DNA from: Psoroptes ovis
Lineage: Eukaryota > Arthropoda > Arachnida > Sarcoptiformes > Psoroptidae
Assembly: GCA_002943765.1 (NCBI GenBank)
Contig: PQWQ01000007.1
Location: 808,501-872,500, forward strand
Direction of reading: 5' to 3'
DNA length: 64,000 nucleotides
Shown piece by piece: positions 1-13,060 of the stretch. The position numbers and the translations under genes were made by a program. The first letter of the stretch is position 1. Every line of letters starts with the position of its first letter. The notes below the pieces were generated by a model. It saw only the letters and a list, made by a program, of their open reading frames with translations, did no database searches and had not been told where the DNA came from.

Positions 1-3000
1 TGCCGATCATGTTAAGCAATGATATTTTCACGAATGATTAATAACTAGATAATCTTTAATTATTGAAAAAATTGAGAGTTCACCTCTTAAAACGGCCGAG
101 ATATAGCAATTATTGACTTTTGACCCCCTTTTTGGACCGGAAGGGTCAAGAATTGTTGGTGACCGTCATTGACTTTTTTTCATCTCTATTGACCAAAAAC
201 ATGATGCGATAACTTTTATTCCGATTTTTTTCCAGGGGCCGCATCACTCTATGTTATTATAGGAAACTCTTTATTCGATTCAACGAAGGATAATTATCTT
301 CATAAATACATATTGTCTTCGAGACTTAATATATTTCCAAATTATATTTTTAAAAAACACAAACACACACATCTATACATTGTTTGACCTTTGTTTGATC
401 ATCAAAAAAATAAAAAGCGTGGAATTTTAAATTCGCTAATATTTATCAAAATGGTAAAAACCTTTAAAAATTTTTCCAAAGTGTTTACCCTGAATGACCA
501 TGCGTACAATAATTATCACCAAATTAAAAATTGGAAAAAAAGGAAAAAACTTGAATGAATTATTAAATGAAGATTCATCATCATTATCATCGTCATTATC
601 ATTGAATATTAATCAATCAATAAAAATAATAATTTGAACGAATATATCTATCTGATCTATGTGTGTTGTTCATATTCGAATGAGTCAATGAATTAATAAA
701 AAAAATTGAAAATTTCATGATAAACACACGATCAATCGATCGATGATGATTATCTTTTTTTAAAAGGAATTAAAATTTCAAAGAAAATTAATTATTTGAT
801 GCTTAGCTCAAACGATGATCAAGGTAAGGTATAAGGTAAGTTGAATACTAAGGAAGGTATAAGGAAAGTACATCAGTAAGTGATGCTACAACAAGACAAA
901 GCAAGGTAAGGTCTATACCCGTTCAAAGCCAGAAAAAAAACATGGGAAAAAGTGCTATCGATCGATGCATTATGCATTAATTTTTTTTTTTCAATAATTT
1001 TTTGATTTTTATAATCAAAAACATAACCTTTGAAATTATGAGGTTATTCTTATTTTTTCAAAGGTAAGAAAACTGAAAAATCTCAGGGATAATAATTCTG
1101 ATCAAATTTCTACAAAGTTTCTTCCGAAGTGTTTCTTCTTCGAAGTGTTTACCTTCAAAATCTTCCATCGAAATCCACGCACCAAATTTACCTGTGTTTT
1201 AAGAAATCTAAGTCTTAGTCTTAGTCTAAGTCTAAGATCGATCGAACACAGAACAAAGGTACGCAACCATTTTAAACGTGCGCAACAATTTACAATCGTT
1301 ATTAGCTTAAACAAAAATTTTGATTTATGATCTTTTTATTTTTGATTTCATTTAATTTTTCAAAATGATTTTCTCGGAGATTTTCCAGAGGTTTTCCAAA
1401 GACTTTTCTTCTTCAGTAACTTTAGCTCATCTCACAGATCATTTCATAGGTTCAAACCTTAAGCATTTCGTTCGAAACAATTTTCGTTCAAATAATTTTC
1501 AAATAATGAATTAATGATTACTAATAATAATAATAACAAGATCATTTGTAATTTTGGAAATTTTTGTTTTGTTGTTTTTGTAATTTGATATCTTTGATTT
1601 GAAAAGTTTTGATTTTCCATTTAATTCATTCAATAATTATCGCTGCTATTCGGTGCAACTTGACCTGATGAACACACAGGATAAGAAACAGCCAAAATAT
1701 TCTCGATGATCACGAAAAAGGTGTTAGGTGTTTGCTCCACTACTCACATTCATTTTGCTGTTTTGATTTGATCACAGTGATCTCGTTCAAAATATCAGTT
1801 CATTTATTATTTATTCAGTTCAAATCACTGTGATTCACTTTGTGTGTATCTATTCGAGTGTATTCGTCTACCTTTGAATTGAATATCAAATACCATCTGC
1901 CTGATCGAACAAATCGTTGCTGTCGATGAAAAATGAATGGAAAATTTGAAAGTTTTTCCAATAATTACAAATTAATTAATTGCCATTCAGTGTTTGATCA
2001 GTTTGAACCAGAAAGGCTAATGAATAAATACGCGATAATTAATCAAATATCGATTCAAACACTCGTTGATTTCGTTGAAATCATTTTTGTGGACAAAGTT
2101 TTTGACGAAATTTTGGTCAAATTTCAGCCGAAAATTTTTCAAATCAAATGAAATGAAACCATTCGGTACAGCAGCAAAACACATCGAACAACCGATTGTT
2201 TGTTGTTCACTTTGATGATAATTATCATTGATCAAAAACATGATGATGATCAATCACGTTGTCACCTTGATTGTTACATTTTGTACAATCTTTTTTGAAT
2301 GTATTGAATTTCACCGAATCAAATTCAGTGAAATCAAATGACACATCGAAATTCAGTGAAATCAATTTTCAAATCAAAATTCAAGTTTCTGAATATTAAA
2401 CATTTGATCGATCAGTTATATTACATATGTGTCAAATTCAATGGTCAATTTTCTAATCAAAAAAATTTGATTCTTTTTGATTTTTTCTTCATGTTTCGAA
2501 ATATTCAAATGATGTAAATGATATTTATCGATACAGATCTACATAAAATCACAAACAATGTTGATGTATTTATTCGATATGGATACACCGCATATCGACG
2601 TGGACTAAAAGCTAAACAATTTAACGATTTTCCCTGTCAAAAATTTTTAAAATAAAAATAAAAACAACAAACGAATGAACCAATAGATAAATAAATGATT
2701 GATATAGATTCGTTTCGATATTTGTTTTGATAAATTTTCAAAATTTATGAAATTTTCATAAATTTAAAGTTCGATTTCTTAGATCAAGTTCAAATTTCAA
2801 ACAAAATGAAATCATTGTTTCACTTTGTACAAGATGTACACAACGATTCTTTTGTTGTTCTTTAATGATTTCTTGTTATTTTCTTAAATTTTTGATCAGT
2901 GTTTAATGATTTCTCGATACTTGTTACCATTTATTTATTTTTTCATTTTTTTTCTCGTTATTTTCAAGCATATATGATATATGATAATGACGAGCAATTC

Positions 3001-4672
3001 TAATATAATAATTGATAACATATAATTAAAAATTTTTCATTTTTTATTTTTGTTTTTTCAAAGAATATCATTGATTCATTGATTCATTCATTTATCTTTG
3101 AATTTTAAAGTTTTTCTAAAATTTTTCTTTGAAAAAAAAAATCACAACACCGAATCATCAATAAAATGTTACATTTTTCCATTGTTTTAATGGCTCATTG
3201 TATTTAAAAATATTTTTTAAAATTTACTTTGATATTTCATTGAATGGTTACCGGTACAAAGTACCTGTCAAAAAAAATCAAATATTTGTTTCAAGAAAAT
3301 AAGGAAAATTCAAGAAAAATGTTTGTCCATAAAATATTTGTTTGAATGTTCCCTCTCGCTATTTTTTTCAAAAAATTAATTAATTGATTTTCTTCGATTT
3401 TTTCTTTAGAAAAAAACAACGATTAATTAATTTTTTCTTTTGTTTTTTTTTTTGTTTTTTAAAATTCAAAAATTCAAAGGTAAACAAAATTAAGAAAATA
3501 TCATACACCGACAACAACAACAGGACAAAAGAACAACAAAACCAGGACTGTTTGACAAGGTTAAGTCCTGTGGCAATTTTTCAAAACGAATCCGTTTCAT
3601 AGAATAATTATTATTGATCATAATCGATATTTCGATGAATATTTCGATTTGAAAATCTTTGAAACGATCGTTGAAAATGAAAATTGTGATAATTTTATTC
3701 CACGTGATTTTAATGAAGCAATTTTTATGAACATTCATCGATCCATCTACGTAAATCAGTCTTAAAATAACATTAAAAATTTACGTGAATCCATGAACAT
3801 CATCCACAAACATCAAAAGGCATCATGTACAAGCATCGTCAATGATGATCATCGTCGAATCAAACACAAAATCAAACATCTTTGAATATATTTGAATATC
3901 TTCAAAACATTTCAAATAAACATATCGATATACATCAATAAACGAATTCATAAATATAAACACATGAAGATACATCAAGATACATGAATTCAATGCCTTC
4001 AATTTGCTCAATTTCTTCAGTGAAGATTCAACTAATTCAAATCAATGATTATAAGAAAAATGAAATTAAAATCAACTAAACAACCAGCCAACCAACAAAC
4101 TAAATATTCTTCGATGGCATCTAATTATTTCTCAAAAAAAAAAAATCATTTATTTATTTCTTAAGAAATTTAATTGATGATATTATAATCATTATCATCA
4201 TCATAAGAATCGAAAACAAAGCTAAGCCAAGATATTTAAAGCTTCAAATGAATGCAAATAAACACAGAGAGAGCCAACAACACTTCATAATTTTTCAAGG
4301 CTAAGATTAGCTCAAACACGTGATGATGATGATGATGGTGGATGTACTTTGGATGCTTCAAAAGCTGCTGATGCTGATGCTATTCATGCTGCCTAAGCTG
4401 GCCGCCGCCGACGCCAATAATCATCAATAATTATCATCATCATCATCATCAATGAATGAAGTAAGATGAATTAATGAATATGAAATGAAATATGAAATGG
4501 AATATGAACGAATCAAAGCTTCAAATAAGTGTGTTTCTTGACACATTTGAAGCATATTAATTCATTGATTCGTTCGTTTGTTAATTCGTGTTAATGTTGG
4601 ATCACGATTTTTTCATGTTTTTGTTTTTGATTTTCTCAAATTTCTTGTTGTAAATTCATTAATCGATACTTA
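1..4672. other. gene-free AT-rich DNA
   Basis: No host exon could be supported here. All open frames are short, AT-driven and lack recognisable protein similarity. Positions 1-300 are somewhat more GC-rich (around 100-260) and read like decayed repeat DNA, with a small GACCC-type inverted motif near 120-150, but no family was recognised. Positions 820-912 hold a cluster of GGTAAG words. Positions 1208-1236 hold an imperfect AGTCTT/AGTCTA hexamer run. A 17-bp direct repeat (2321-2337 and 2349-2365) is spaced 28 bp apart. The rest is ATG/ATT/CAT microsatellite-like sequence. Confidence 0.6.
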
Positions 4673-4755
4673 TTAGGTTGTCGTCCGGAAAGTTATGGCC
4701 GATTTTCATTAACAAATCTATTAATTAATCGGAATGAACTTTTCGGACAACCTAA
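4673..4755. mobile_element. MITE copy 1, family A, TA-flanked
   Basis: This 83-bp near-palindrome is flanked by TA on both sides (4671-4672 and 4756-4757). The right end read inward starts TTAGGTTGTCCGAAAAGTTC. The left end is the same sequence with an extra GTC (GTTGTCGTCCGGAAAG). The TA duplication and mariner-like terminus (TTAGGTTG...AAAGTT) point to a mariner-type miniature element with no coding capacity. The inner arms differ (one has GGCCGATTTTC, the other ATTCCGATTAAT), as in copies at 21215 and 43473. The assignment to mariner is by terminus and target site only. Confidence 0.8.
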
Positions 4756-5169
4756 TATACATGCGTGTGTATGGATGTTACAGATAATTGTTTTCCATTG
4801 ATTTGCTTAAAATAAATACAAAAACAAAAGGAAAAAAACTTGTTAAGAAAAACTATTTGAAATTATCATCTTTGAACTATTCAGCCATTATTATCAATGA
4901 TTATTATTATTGTTGTTAAAATCGATGAAAATTGATCAAAATAATTCATTGAATTCGATTCTCATGAATTATCATTGAACCAATGAGATAAATGGCTGTA
5001 AACAGCACTGAAAATCAATGGAAAATCATAATTATCATCTCATAAGTGTTGGTCATGCTGTCTGTGTTTGAATATTGATCATCCGTCCATCGATTGATGG
5101 CTGAAACAATCATGATTATCAATCGAAGATGATTGAAATCGATGATGATCAGGAAACAATTTTCACCAA

Positions 5170-5188
5170 TGGCGCCCATCGGGCGCCA
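5170..5188. repeat. GC-rich perfect hairpin
   Basis: TGGCGCCC and GGGCGCCA form 8-bp perfect arms with a 3-nt loop in otherwise very AT-rich DNA. It shares the word ATGGCGCCCATC with the reverse complement of the hairpin at 8524-8543, so the two may derive from one repeat. No function can be assigned. Confidence 0.6.
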
Positions 5189-8100
5189 AAGCTATCACAT
5201 CACACATCATTTCAAATATTTATTAATGATCCAAGCATTCATAAATGAAAACCTAGAATTAAATTCATAATTTTGAAATTTTGAAATTTTTTTCACTTAA
5301 CACTTGCATCACTAATGATGAACAATGATCATTATTACATCATTATCAATTACTTTGATTTCAAGTATTCAATCGATTTTGCACGATCGAAAACAAAATA
5401 ATACACGACTAATAATTGATTTAATTTTTGAAAATTTTCAAAATTTCAAAAATTGAAAAGTTTGAATTTTGACTCCACAAAAATTTGTTCATTGAGATTG
5501 AATGAATGAAATCATCGTGATCAAATGAATCGAAATCAATTAATCAAGCAAACACTTACCATCTGTACAATTGAACTGGCCATCATTTGATTGAATTTAA
5601 TTGATGAAATTAATGATATTTTATCAGTTATTTTGTTGTTTGCTTGTTTGATTGGTTGGTTGGTTGTTTATTCAATTATTGAAAATTGTTCACTTTTAAA
5701 CTTTTAAATTTTTGAATTTCAAATTCAACACAAAAACTAGCGCAGTTTGCGTCGGTTATTTACTGGTTGTTGCTTTGTAATCAATTCAAATTATTGATTT
5801 TATTAATTTTAAAAATTTCAGAGATCAATTGATTGAATTGGACTTGATTTGATGGAATTAGATTTAACATTTGATTCGATGAAGCATTTTTGGCTGAAGA
5901 TAATCTTGGAAAATTTACCACAAAAAATTCAAATTTCAAAAAATTCAAAACACATTTGAAGCCTTTGAATTTATTAAAATTTGTTTGAATTCGTTTGAAT
6001 TTAAAAGAAAAAATTTCAAATCAAAATCAATTATAACACCAAAAACACTTGAATCATTGGCCACTGTGTATTCATCAAATATGATTGAAATTTAAAAATC
6101 AAATTGATTCATAGATTAATACATTGAATTTGTATTTAATGTTAATCAATCATGTTAATCAAACGGTGGCGTCGTGGTCATTTTTGGCTGTTTGTTTGCT
6201 GTTGTTGTTGATAATCACCATTCGATTCATGATCATCACTCATTTGTAAAAAATTCACCATTGAAAATGACCATTACAAGTTACCATTTATGATTGAAAT
6301 CAATTGAATGAATGAATGAATGAAATGAACAACCAATTCAAGCTCGATGATCAAGCAATGATTTTCAATTTTTGCTTATTTCATTTGATATTTCGGTGAG
6401 TTTGCTCCATTCAAAAACGAATGGCAATCAAATTGAATCATTCGAATTGATTCAGATTCAACTTGAATCAACATTAAAACCAAAGGTTGTTCGACTAATG
6501 TTGTTTGTTGTTGTTGATGATGTTTGAAGCCATTGAATCACACACATACATACAAACACATTGCTTTTCACAACTGAAAGTTACGCCTTCATTCATGAAC
6601 ATTTACCGCCCAGCAATGGTTTTTCAATGGGAAAATGAAATGAAATGAAATTTTCTCTTTTTCAACAATTTCTGATTTCTGTTTATTTCAAGTTTTTTTT
6701 TTAAAGAGGTTTACGAGAGGTTTTCAAAGGTTTTTTTAGCTGAGATATTAGTGTCAAGAAGTGTTTCTCCAATTTCGATAATTCTAAGAAATATTTCACT
6801 TTCAGTCAATCTTTGAAATTGAATTTCACAGAAATCTTTAAGAATTCAGTGGAAATCTTCAGAAACTTTAAATTTAACCCTTTCATTCCAAGATTTTCGT
6901 GAAATTTCTCCTTGAATTCTACCAGATTCTCAGCCAATTTTCACCCGAATTTTTGCTGGAAAATTTCTCATATTTTATCATCAAAATTCCATGGAAAATA
7001 TTGAAAAATAAAAGACACAGTTCCGCCTACAACTTTGAAAGTTGCACGTGCGCACGTTGTGTGAAAATTTGCCCATATTTGTCATCATCCAAATCACCAT
7101 GATCATCAACCACCAACACCATCAACGACATCATCATTCGTTATTTGGGCGTCATCCGCATGAGCAAGCGCAGATTTTTCACGGAGAAATTTCCCCAGAA
7201 AATTCATGTCTTGTTTCCAACCAACCAATTTCAAAGGTCCAAAATAATCGATTGCGTGTTGGCGTGTGTCTCTGTGTGTGTGTGTGTGCGATATGGAAAA
7301 TGGCTATGAATAGCTGTACATCACAATAGCATGTCCATACGAATATAACCAAATACAAACCCTAACATACCCTAGCATATACCCGCCAATGTACCCTAAA
7401 TATACCCGATGATAACCCAAATAACTTCGTACTTTGTACCCCCAATAAATACTCAACGAATGCAATTAATTTAAATGTCTTTGGCCAAAACTGAAAAGAT
7501 TCTTGTGATTTAATGGAAAACTTTTCGGCAATTTGTTTTTTTCCAAATTTCGGGCACTCAAATTCAGATTTTTCCGATAATTTTTTCTGAGATTTTTCAG
7601 GCTGCCAAACAGCCAAAGACTCAAGAATCCATCCAAAATTCAATTACCATTTCCAATAATCATTTTCCGCCCACTCATAAGTTTCGATGAGAAACTCGAA
7701 TCGGGTCTCGAATCTGCGAGGCAGAATTGGTGAATTATTATTTATTTTCTCAGGTTTTTGCTTTGGCTGATTTTCATTTTCCAAACAATTCCGAGAATTG
7801 TCAAATACCGAAGCTTCAAATCGACCAATTTGGTGCCTGAAATCATTTGTCTAAACGCTGGTGATGGCCGTGGCAATGTTTTGGTGTCAGAATGGATCGT
7901 TTTTTTTTTGCAGGGTCTTCGGCCTATTCAAAAGCCATTTCATGGCTCATTCGTTATACGAAACAATGAATTGTTTTCAAAAAAATTTGTCTGGTTATGA
8001 CGTGCATATCACGTGTGTGGATGTGTTTGTGTGCTGTGATTGTTGGTGTTTGTCTGTACAATGTATAGCCTTGTAGATCCGAGGCAATAAACAGCCATCA

Positions 8101-8523
8101 CCAAATGTAAATGATGCAATTATACACGGTTAAAGCATCCAATAATTATTTGGGAACCAGAAAATTTTTCTGGTCCCCTCTTCACTGGAATATTTTGGGG
8201 CCGACAAATCATTTATGGGAGAAATATCCCATAATGAACATTTTGTTTGTTTCGGGAAAATTTCCAGAAATTTTTTTCTGAAAATAATTTTGGCAAATTA
8301 ACAATTTCAAGGGGTGAATTTGCAAAATTGTTACCCCAATAGTCTTTCAATGGATACATCTTTGATGCATTCAAGTAATAATCTTTGGAGTTTTACAATC
8401 AGAAAATCCAGTAAAACATCTTTAGCTTTTGGATAAAAATATTGGAAGCCAAAAAGGCTATAACTATTTCATAAGAGAACCTTTTAAATAAGAAAACTAA
8501 ACAAAAACAGGAGGAAACGATGA

Positions 8524-8543
8524 TGGGCGCCATGAAGCGCCCA
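8524..8543. repeat. GC-rich perfect hairpin
   Basis: TGGGCGC and GCGCCCA form 7-bp perfect arms around a 6-nt loop. See the related hairpin at 5170-5188. No protein-coding context was found. Confidence 0.55.
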
Positions 8544-9012
8544 TTGTGTATTGTAGACAATCTAAGAGATAATAGATTATACGCCCAAACACAATTACGA
8601 ATCAATTAATTGTAGGTTTTCCAAAAGCACATCTTTGAATTGAAAAGTTTTCAATTTTTTCAAATTTTCAAATTCATTTCGTATTTCACAATTGAATCAA
8701 ATTGAGCCGGATTCACAGATAAAAAATAGATCAAAAATAGGCCAAAATAGACCAGAAAATAGACCAAAAAAATATTCCAGAAGAAAATTTACGAAATTTA
8801 ATCCCCCCACCGATCGCGGTTTATTCACATCAATACAAATTCGTCTCACCCTTTAATAAGGTACACCTGTTTGAATATTTTTTAAATATTTGTGAATATT
8901 TATCTTTGAATGTATTTTGTGAATCAAAACAATTTTCCGAATATATATATGTTTTTCAATTATTTCCATCACAATTATTATCATTATCATATCCAATGCG
9001 TAATGATAATTA

Positions 9013-9093
9013 TTATGGTTGTCCCATAAGTTCTTGCCGTTTTTCAAATGAAATAAAATTCAAAAAACGGCAAGAACTTATGGGACAACCTAT
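9013..9093. mobile_element. MITE copy 2, family B
   Basis: This is an 81-bp near-perfect inverted repeat. Both ends read GGTTGTCCCATAAGTTCTTG inward and continue with CCGTTTTT, giving roughly 30-bp arms around an AT-rich loop. The outermost bases have drifted (TTATGGTTG on the left, ATAGGTTG on the right), so the TA target duplication (9011-9012, 9094-9095) is plausible rather than exact. It shares the first bases with family A but has a distinct inner terminus. A related copy lies at 29176-29255. Confidence 0.75.
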
Positions 9094-12000
9094 TATTATG
9101 GTTTTTTTTCTATTCTTTTTCCATTTTTGACACTTGAATACATTGATTTTATATTTTATATCTCACGAATAAAATTTTTATTTTTTACGAATAATTATTT
9201 TGAATTACTTTGAATTATTATTATTTTCTGAATTTTCTTGAATATGAATTCATCTCAAATCTTCAAAAATAAAGGTTCACAGAAAATAAAATGAATTGAA
9301 ATAAATCAACAAAAAGGTGAATCAAAATGGTAAATTGAATGAAATAACTTGTGCCAAAAACATGTAATTATATCAAGCACCATATTTATATGAATAAATA
9401 TGTGTGTGTGGAAACAAACATTGGATGGATACAATAATTCAAATACATTCAAACAATTCAAATACATTCAAACAAACAAATAATAATTTCGGGTAATATT
9501 TCGAGTTTTATTTCAATTTATTTCCATATTTTTATTATTTATTTCATGATTTTCATGATTTCCATGATTTCCAGCCTGAATTTAACAAATTTTCAATTGA
9601 AAATCGCTGAAAATGGCTGGAAATCTATGGAAATCACCGAGAAAATCATTGCGAAAATCATTCATAGTCATTCAATGTAAATACTCAGTTCACCTGTAAA
9701 TACTCAGTCTGGTTCCATTGAAAATCAATGGCTTTAAATATTTATTAGTTGCTTCTTTGCTTTTTGTTTCTTAATTTATTGATTAGTATTTATCAGTTCA
9801 TTAGTTTGTTTATGGGTTTGTTTGTTTGTGTTGAGTGTTTAATTAACCAATAAACACATCATTTTTATGATTTTGCACTTTTAAAAATTTGAATTTTCTC
9901 CCGTTGATTTATTAAGCGATTGTTGTTGTTCGAAATAACTTAATGAATTATGAATAAAAACAAACAAATAAACTTTGTTTACCTGTTAAACAATAATAAT
10001 AATGATAATTACAGACAATTTTGATGGGTAAATTATTTCAATTCAATTCATTCCAATGAATTGAAATAAATCAATGAATAATTCAGATAAATAAATATAA
10101 AAACACATTGAAAAAACCTAAATAATAATAAATCAAATATATATTCAAATTTTGGCTATTTTTGGCCAATAAAACAATCAAAAATAGTCGAAAATCTCCT
10201 GTAAAAATCTTTGGCAAATAAATTATCGAAATTCACTGTCAATCAAAATATTGAAATCAATCAATAAATGATGAAAATCAAATGGAAATAAATATGATTA
10301 AATTTTCGATTTTGATTCAATAATTGATTAGATAATTGGTATTCGAGTTTGAATTATTTTCGGATTGAATTTGAACTGGAAAATTGGTTCAAGCAAAAAA
10401 GGTTCGAGCTCATCATGTCAATACTTACATGTGTCGTGTGCCAGCAGCATTTGATTTCGGTTTGATTTTGATTCCTAATTTGACTCGATATGATTTCAAA
10501 TTTGATTTGATTTCGTTGAATTTGACTTCGATTTTGATCTCGCTGATCAATTCGTTGATCTGGCTCGTTGATCATTGATTTGGTTTGATTTCGCTGGTCA
10601 TGTTGATCGTGAACCATCAACCCAATATAACAATAGAAGATCTTACAATAAAACATTAAAACATCGTTGATGATAATTGATTTTAATGATGACAGATTTT
10701 CAACAAAAAATTACAAATTGATTTGTGTTGTTTTGATGATTTCTGATGATTTTAGTGATTGCTGCGCAGCTCAAATGAATGCATTTGATGAAGGTTCAAA
10801 TAAAAATTTGAAATTATTTCTGTTTATGACTTTTGATTTTTTCCAATCACTGATTCAATTGTTTTGAACGTTGAATCAAATTTAATTCAATTAAACATTG
10901 AACTGCATCAACATCAGCAGCAGCAGCAGCAAATCATATTTTTCAACCATTAAATCATCAAAATGGCACACGACCCTCGCACACACTCATTGACATGTGT
11001 GTGATCACAATGAATGCTCTTTTTTGGTAATGCATTCGTTGAACGATTTGTCCGGGCAATGTTCCTCTGAATTCTACCAGGCACCAGGGCTTGTAGGGTT
11101 CCGGATAATTATTCCGAATGATGACTCGAATGTATAGCCTTACAAAGGGTCATAGTTTGATTGTTTGCACCGTAAAGCTGTGGAATTAATTATCCGTCGA
11201 TTTGAATTAATTTTAAAATCTTTGAAATTGAATTCAAATTCAAAGGCGTTAAAATTCTACGAAGAAAAAAGAAAATTTTACTTTTAAAATACATGAATTC
11301 ACCAATTCAATGATGATTAATTCAAATTTTAAAACAAGGGATAGTCTTTGATATTTTAAGCCAATTTTAACCCCCTTATACCATCATCATCATCATTAAT
11401 GCCCCTTTAACAAACACATGTAATGTTATGTACAAAATGTAATTACAAATAATAATCATATCCAAATGGTCAGACATACCGATAAGGTATTGGTCTTTGA
11501 AAATTATTATTATAACTTTTCAAATGATGATGATTATTAATACAAATTAGCCATAATTATATCACTTGAAAAAATGAATGAGCGACGCTTCTTTTTCTTA
11601 TTTTTCTTGCTTAAATAACCATCACCACAACCAACCACCACCACCACCACCAAGGGTAAATAATAAGAAACCAAAAAACCACAAATCATAGACCTGATAA
11701 TCATTATCCTGGCCAAACCTGGAAATATTGATCGGCTAAATTTTGAACGATGATAATTGCCAATGATCGGCGATTTAAAATCTATGAAATTCAAGAAATT
11801 ATTGCGGATTCATTCGTAGACATTCAATTGATTTGAATTTAAATTTTTCATTTATTTATTCATCTGGTATTTACCAACATTATTTTGGCCAATTAATTAT
11901 CAAATATTTTTTCCAAAGAAATTCTTTACCTTTGAAGTGATCATTTATTATAATTACAATTATTACGATTATTATTACGTAAACATTGATAATTGCTCAT

Positions 12001-12664
12001 ATAATTCATAGATTAATTCATGTTTTCTATCCATAAGAAAAAAATTGCCCGAAAATGAATTCGAATTGATAATTCACATATTTGATTTATTTAAGTTGGA
12101 TTGGACTTTGAATTAATTCAAAAATTCATTTTTTACAAGTAAAAAATTGCTCAGGTAATTACAGAATTGTTGATGACTGATACATAAAAATGAATGTATG
12201 AAACCGCAAGCCCAATTATTCGAGATTATATGGCTTCGGGCGTCAAATTCTTAGAAAATGAATGTATTCGAATGAAATTCATTGATTCAATCGAAATCCT
12301 GAAGAAATTCGTAAGAAATTCCTCAAATTTCTCAAAATTTGTACTTTAAGTTTGAAATTTCCTGAAAAATTCTTCAATCAAAGTGATTTATGAATTTATA
12401 ATTTCAAAATCTGAAATAATTACGAGAAAAAAAAAGGTTTGTATTCATTTGGATCATAATAATAATCATAACACTTGTATGATTACATAAATGAATAATA
12501 TTAAATTAGATTTCGTTGATTATTTATTCAAATTAAATGCACAGATTAATTTCGTGTAAAATTATTTCGTGGAAAACAAAATGTTTGAATTGAAAATGTT
12601 GATTTGAATTAAATTTTTTTTTTAATTTCTCTGGAATTAAATTTTTAATTCAGAATTGAAATTA
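9094..12664. other. gene-free AT-rich DNA
   Basis: No supported gene. It contains an inverted repeat at 9557-9635, a CAG run around 10916-10930, and a patch at 11040-11180 with less biased composition. That patch carries a 35-codon frame from 11030 that I could not match to any family. The remaining sequence is AT-rich with ATC/ATG simple repeats and a (CCA)n run near 11635-11650. Confidence 0.55.
9557..9635. repeat. inverted repeat, ~20-bp arms
   Basis: The left arm (9557-9576) reads GATTTCCATGATTTCCAGCC. The right arm (9615-9635) is its reverse complement with one extra base. The loop is about 38 bp. The total length of about 79 bp is similar to the MITEs in this window, but the termini and flanks do not match theirs, so it is left as an unclassified hairpin. 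Confidence 0.6.
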
Positions 12665-12744
12665 TTAGATTGTCCTAAAAGTTTTTGTCCATTTTTTGAT
12701 TGAAAAACATGTGAAAAGCGGCAAAAATTTTTCGGACAACCCGA
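12665..12744. mobile_element. MITE copy 3, family A (degraded)
   Basis: This 80-bp element has TA at both flanks (12663-12664 and 12745-12746). The ends read TTAGATTGTCCTAAAAGTTT and TCGGGTTGTCCGAAAAATTT. Both are diverged from the family A terminus TTAGGTTGTCCGAAAAGTT, so this is an older copy. No coding capacity. Confidence 0.7.
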
Positions 12745-13060
12745 TAATTCAATGCATTTTTTCAATGAATTTCACTTCATTATGAATTCATTCGGTTTCT
12801 CAGGTGAATTCAATGAATCTATGAATGAATAGTGTGGATAGCCAAGCCTTTTGAATATATTTTTAATTTTGTATCTTTCGAAATTTTTTTCAATGAATAA
12901 TTTTCAAAGTTGCGAAGTATCCACGAGATTTTCTTTGTTTTAAAATTTTCATTTGAATTTTAATTAATCAGAAAAAAATGCGGCTTAAAACTAATTAAAA
13001 TTTTGTTTTTTTTTTGAAAAATTGTGAAAATTTCACTGATTTCAACGATTCAAAGCCTTA

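Larger units (their letters stand above)
4756..9012. other. gene-free AT-rich DNA with small hairpins
   Basis: No supported gene. Contents seen: a GC-rich perfect hairpin at 5170-5188 (TGGCGCCC/GGGCGCCA); a run of ACCCTA/TACCC words at 7355-7443; a short TG microsatellite at 7268-7290; two hairpins at 8156-8174 and 8213-8234; and a second GC-rich hairpin at 8524-8543. Frames of 60-95 codons occur (for example near 7042-7329 and 7758-8076), but they show no family motif, lack consistent splice context, and are read through microsatellites. Confidence 0.6.

Noticed and set aside
7355..7443. Interstitial telomere
   Set aside because: The arthropod telomere unit TTAGG is not tandemly repeated here; words are irregular.
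10395..10410. GGTTCGAGCTC resembling a tRNA B box
   Set aside because: No matching A box or cloverleaf in the preceding 60-90 bases.
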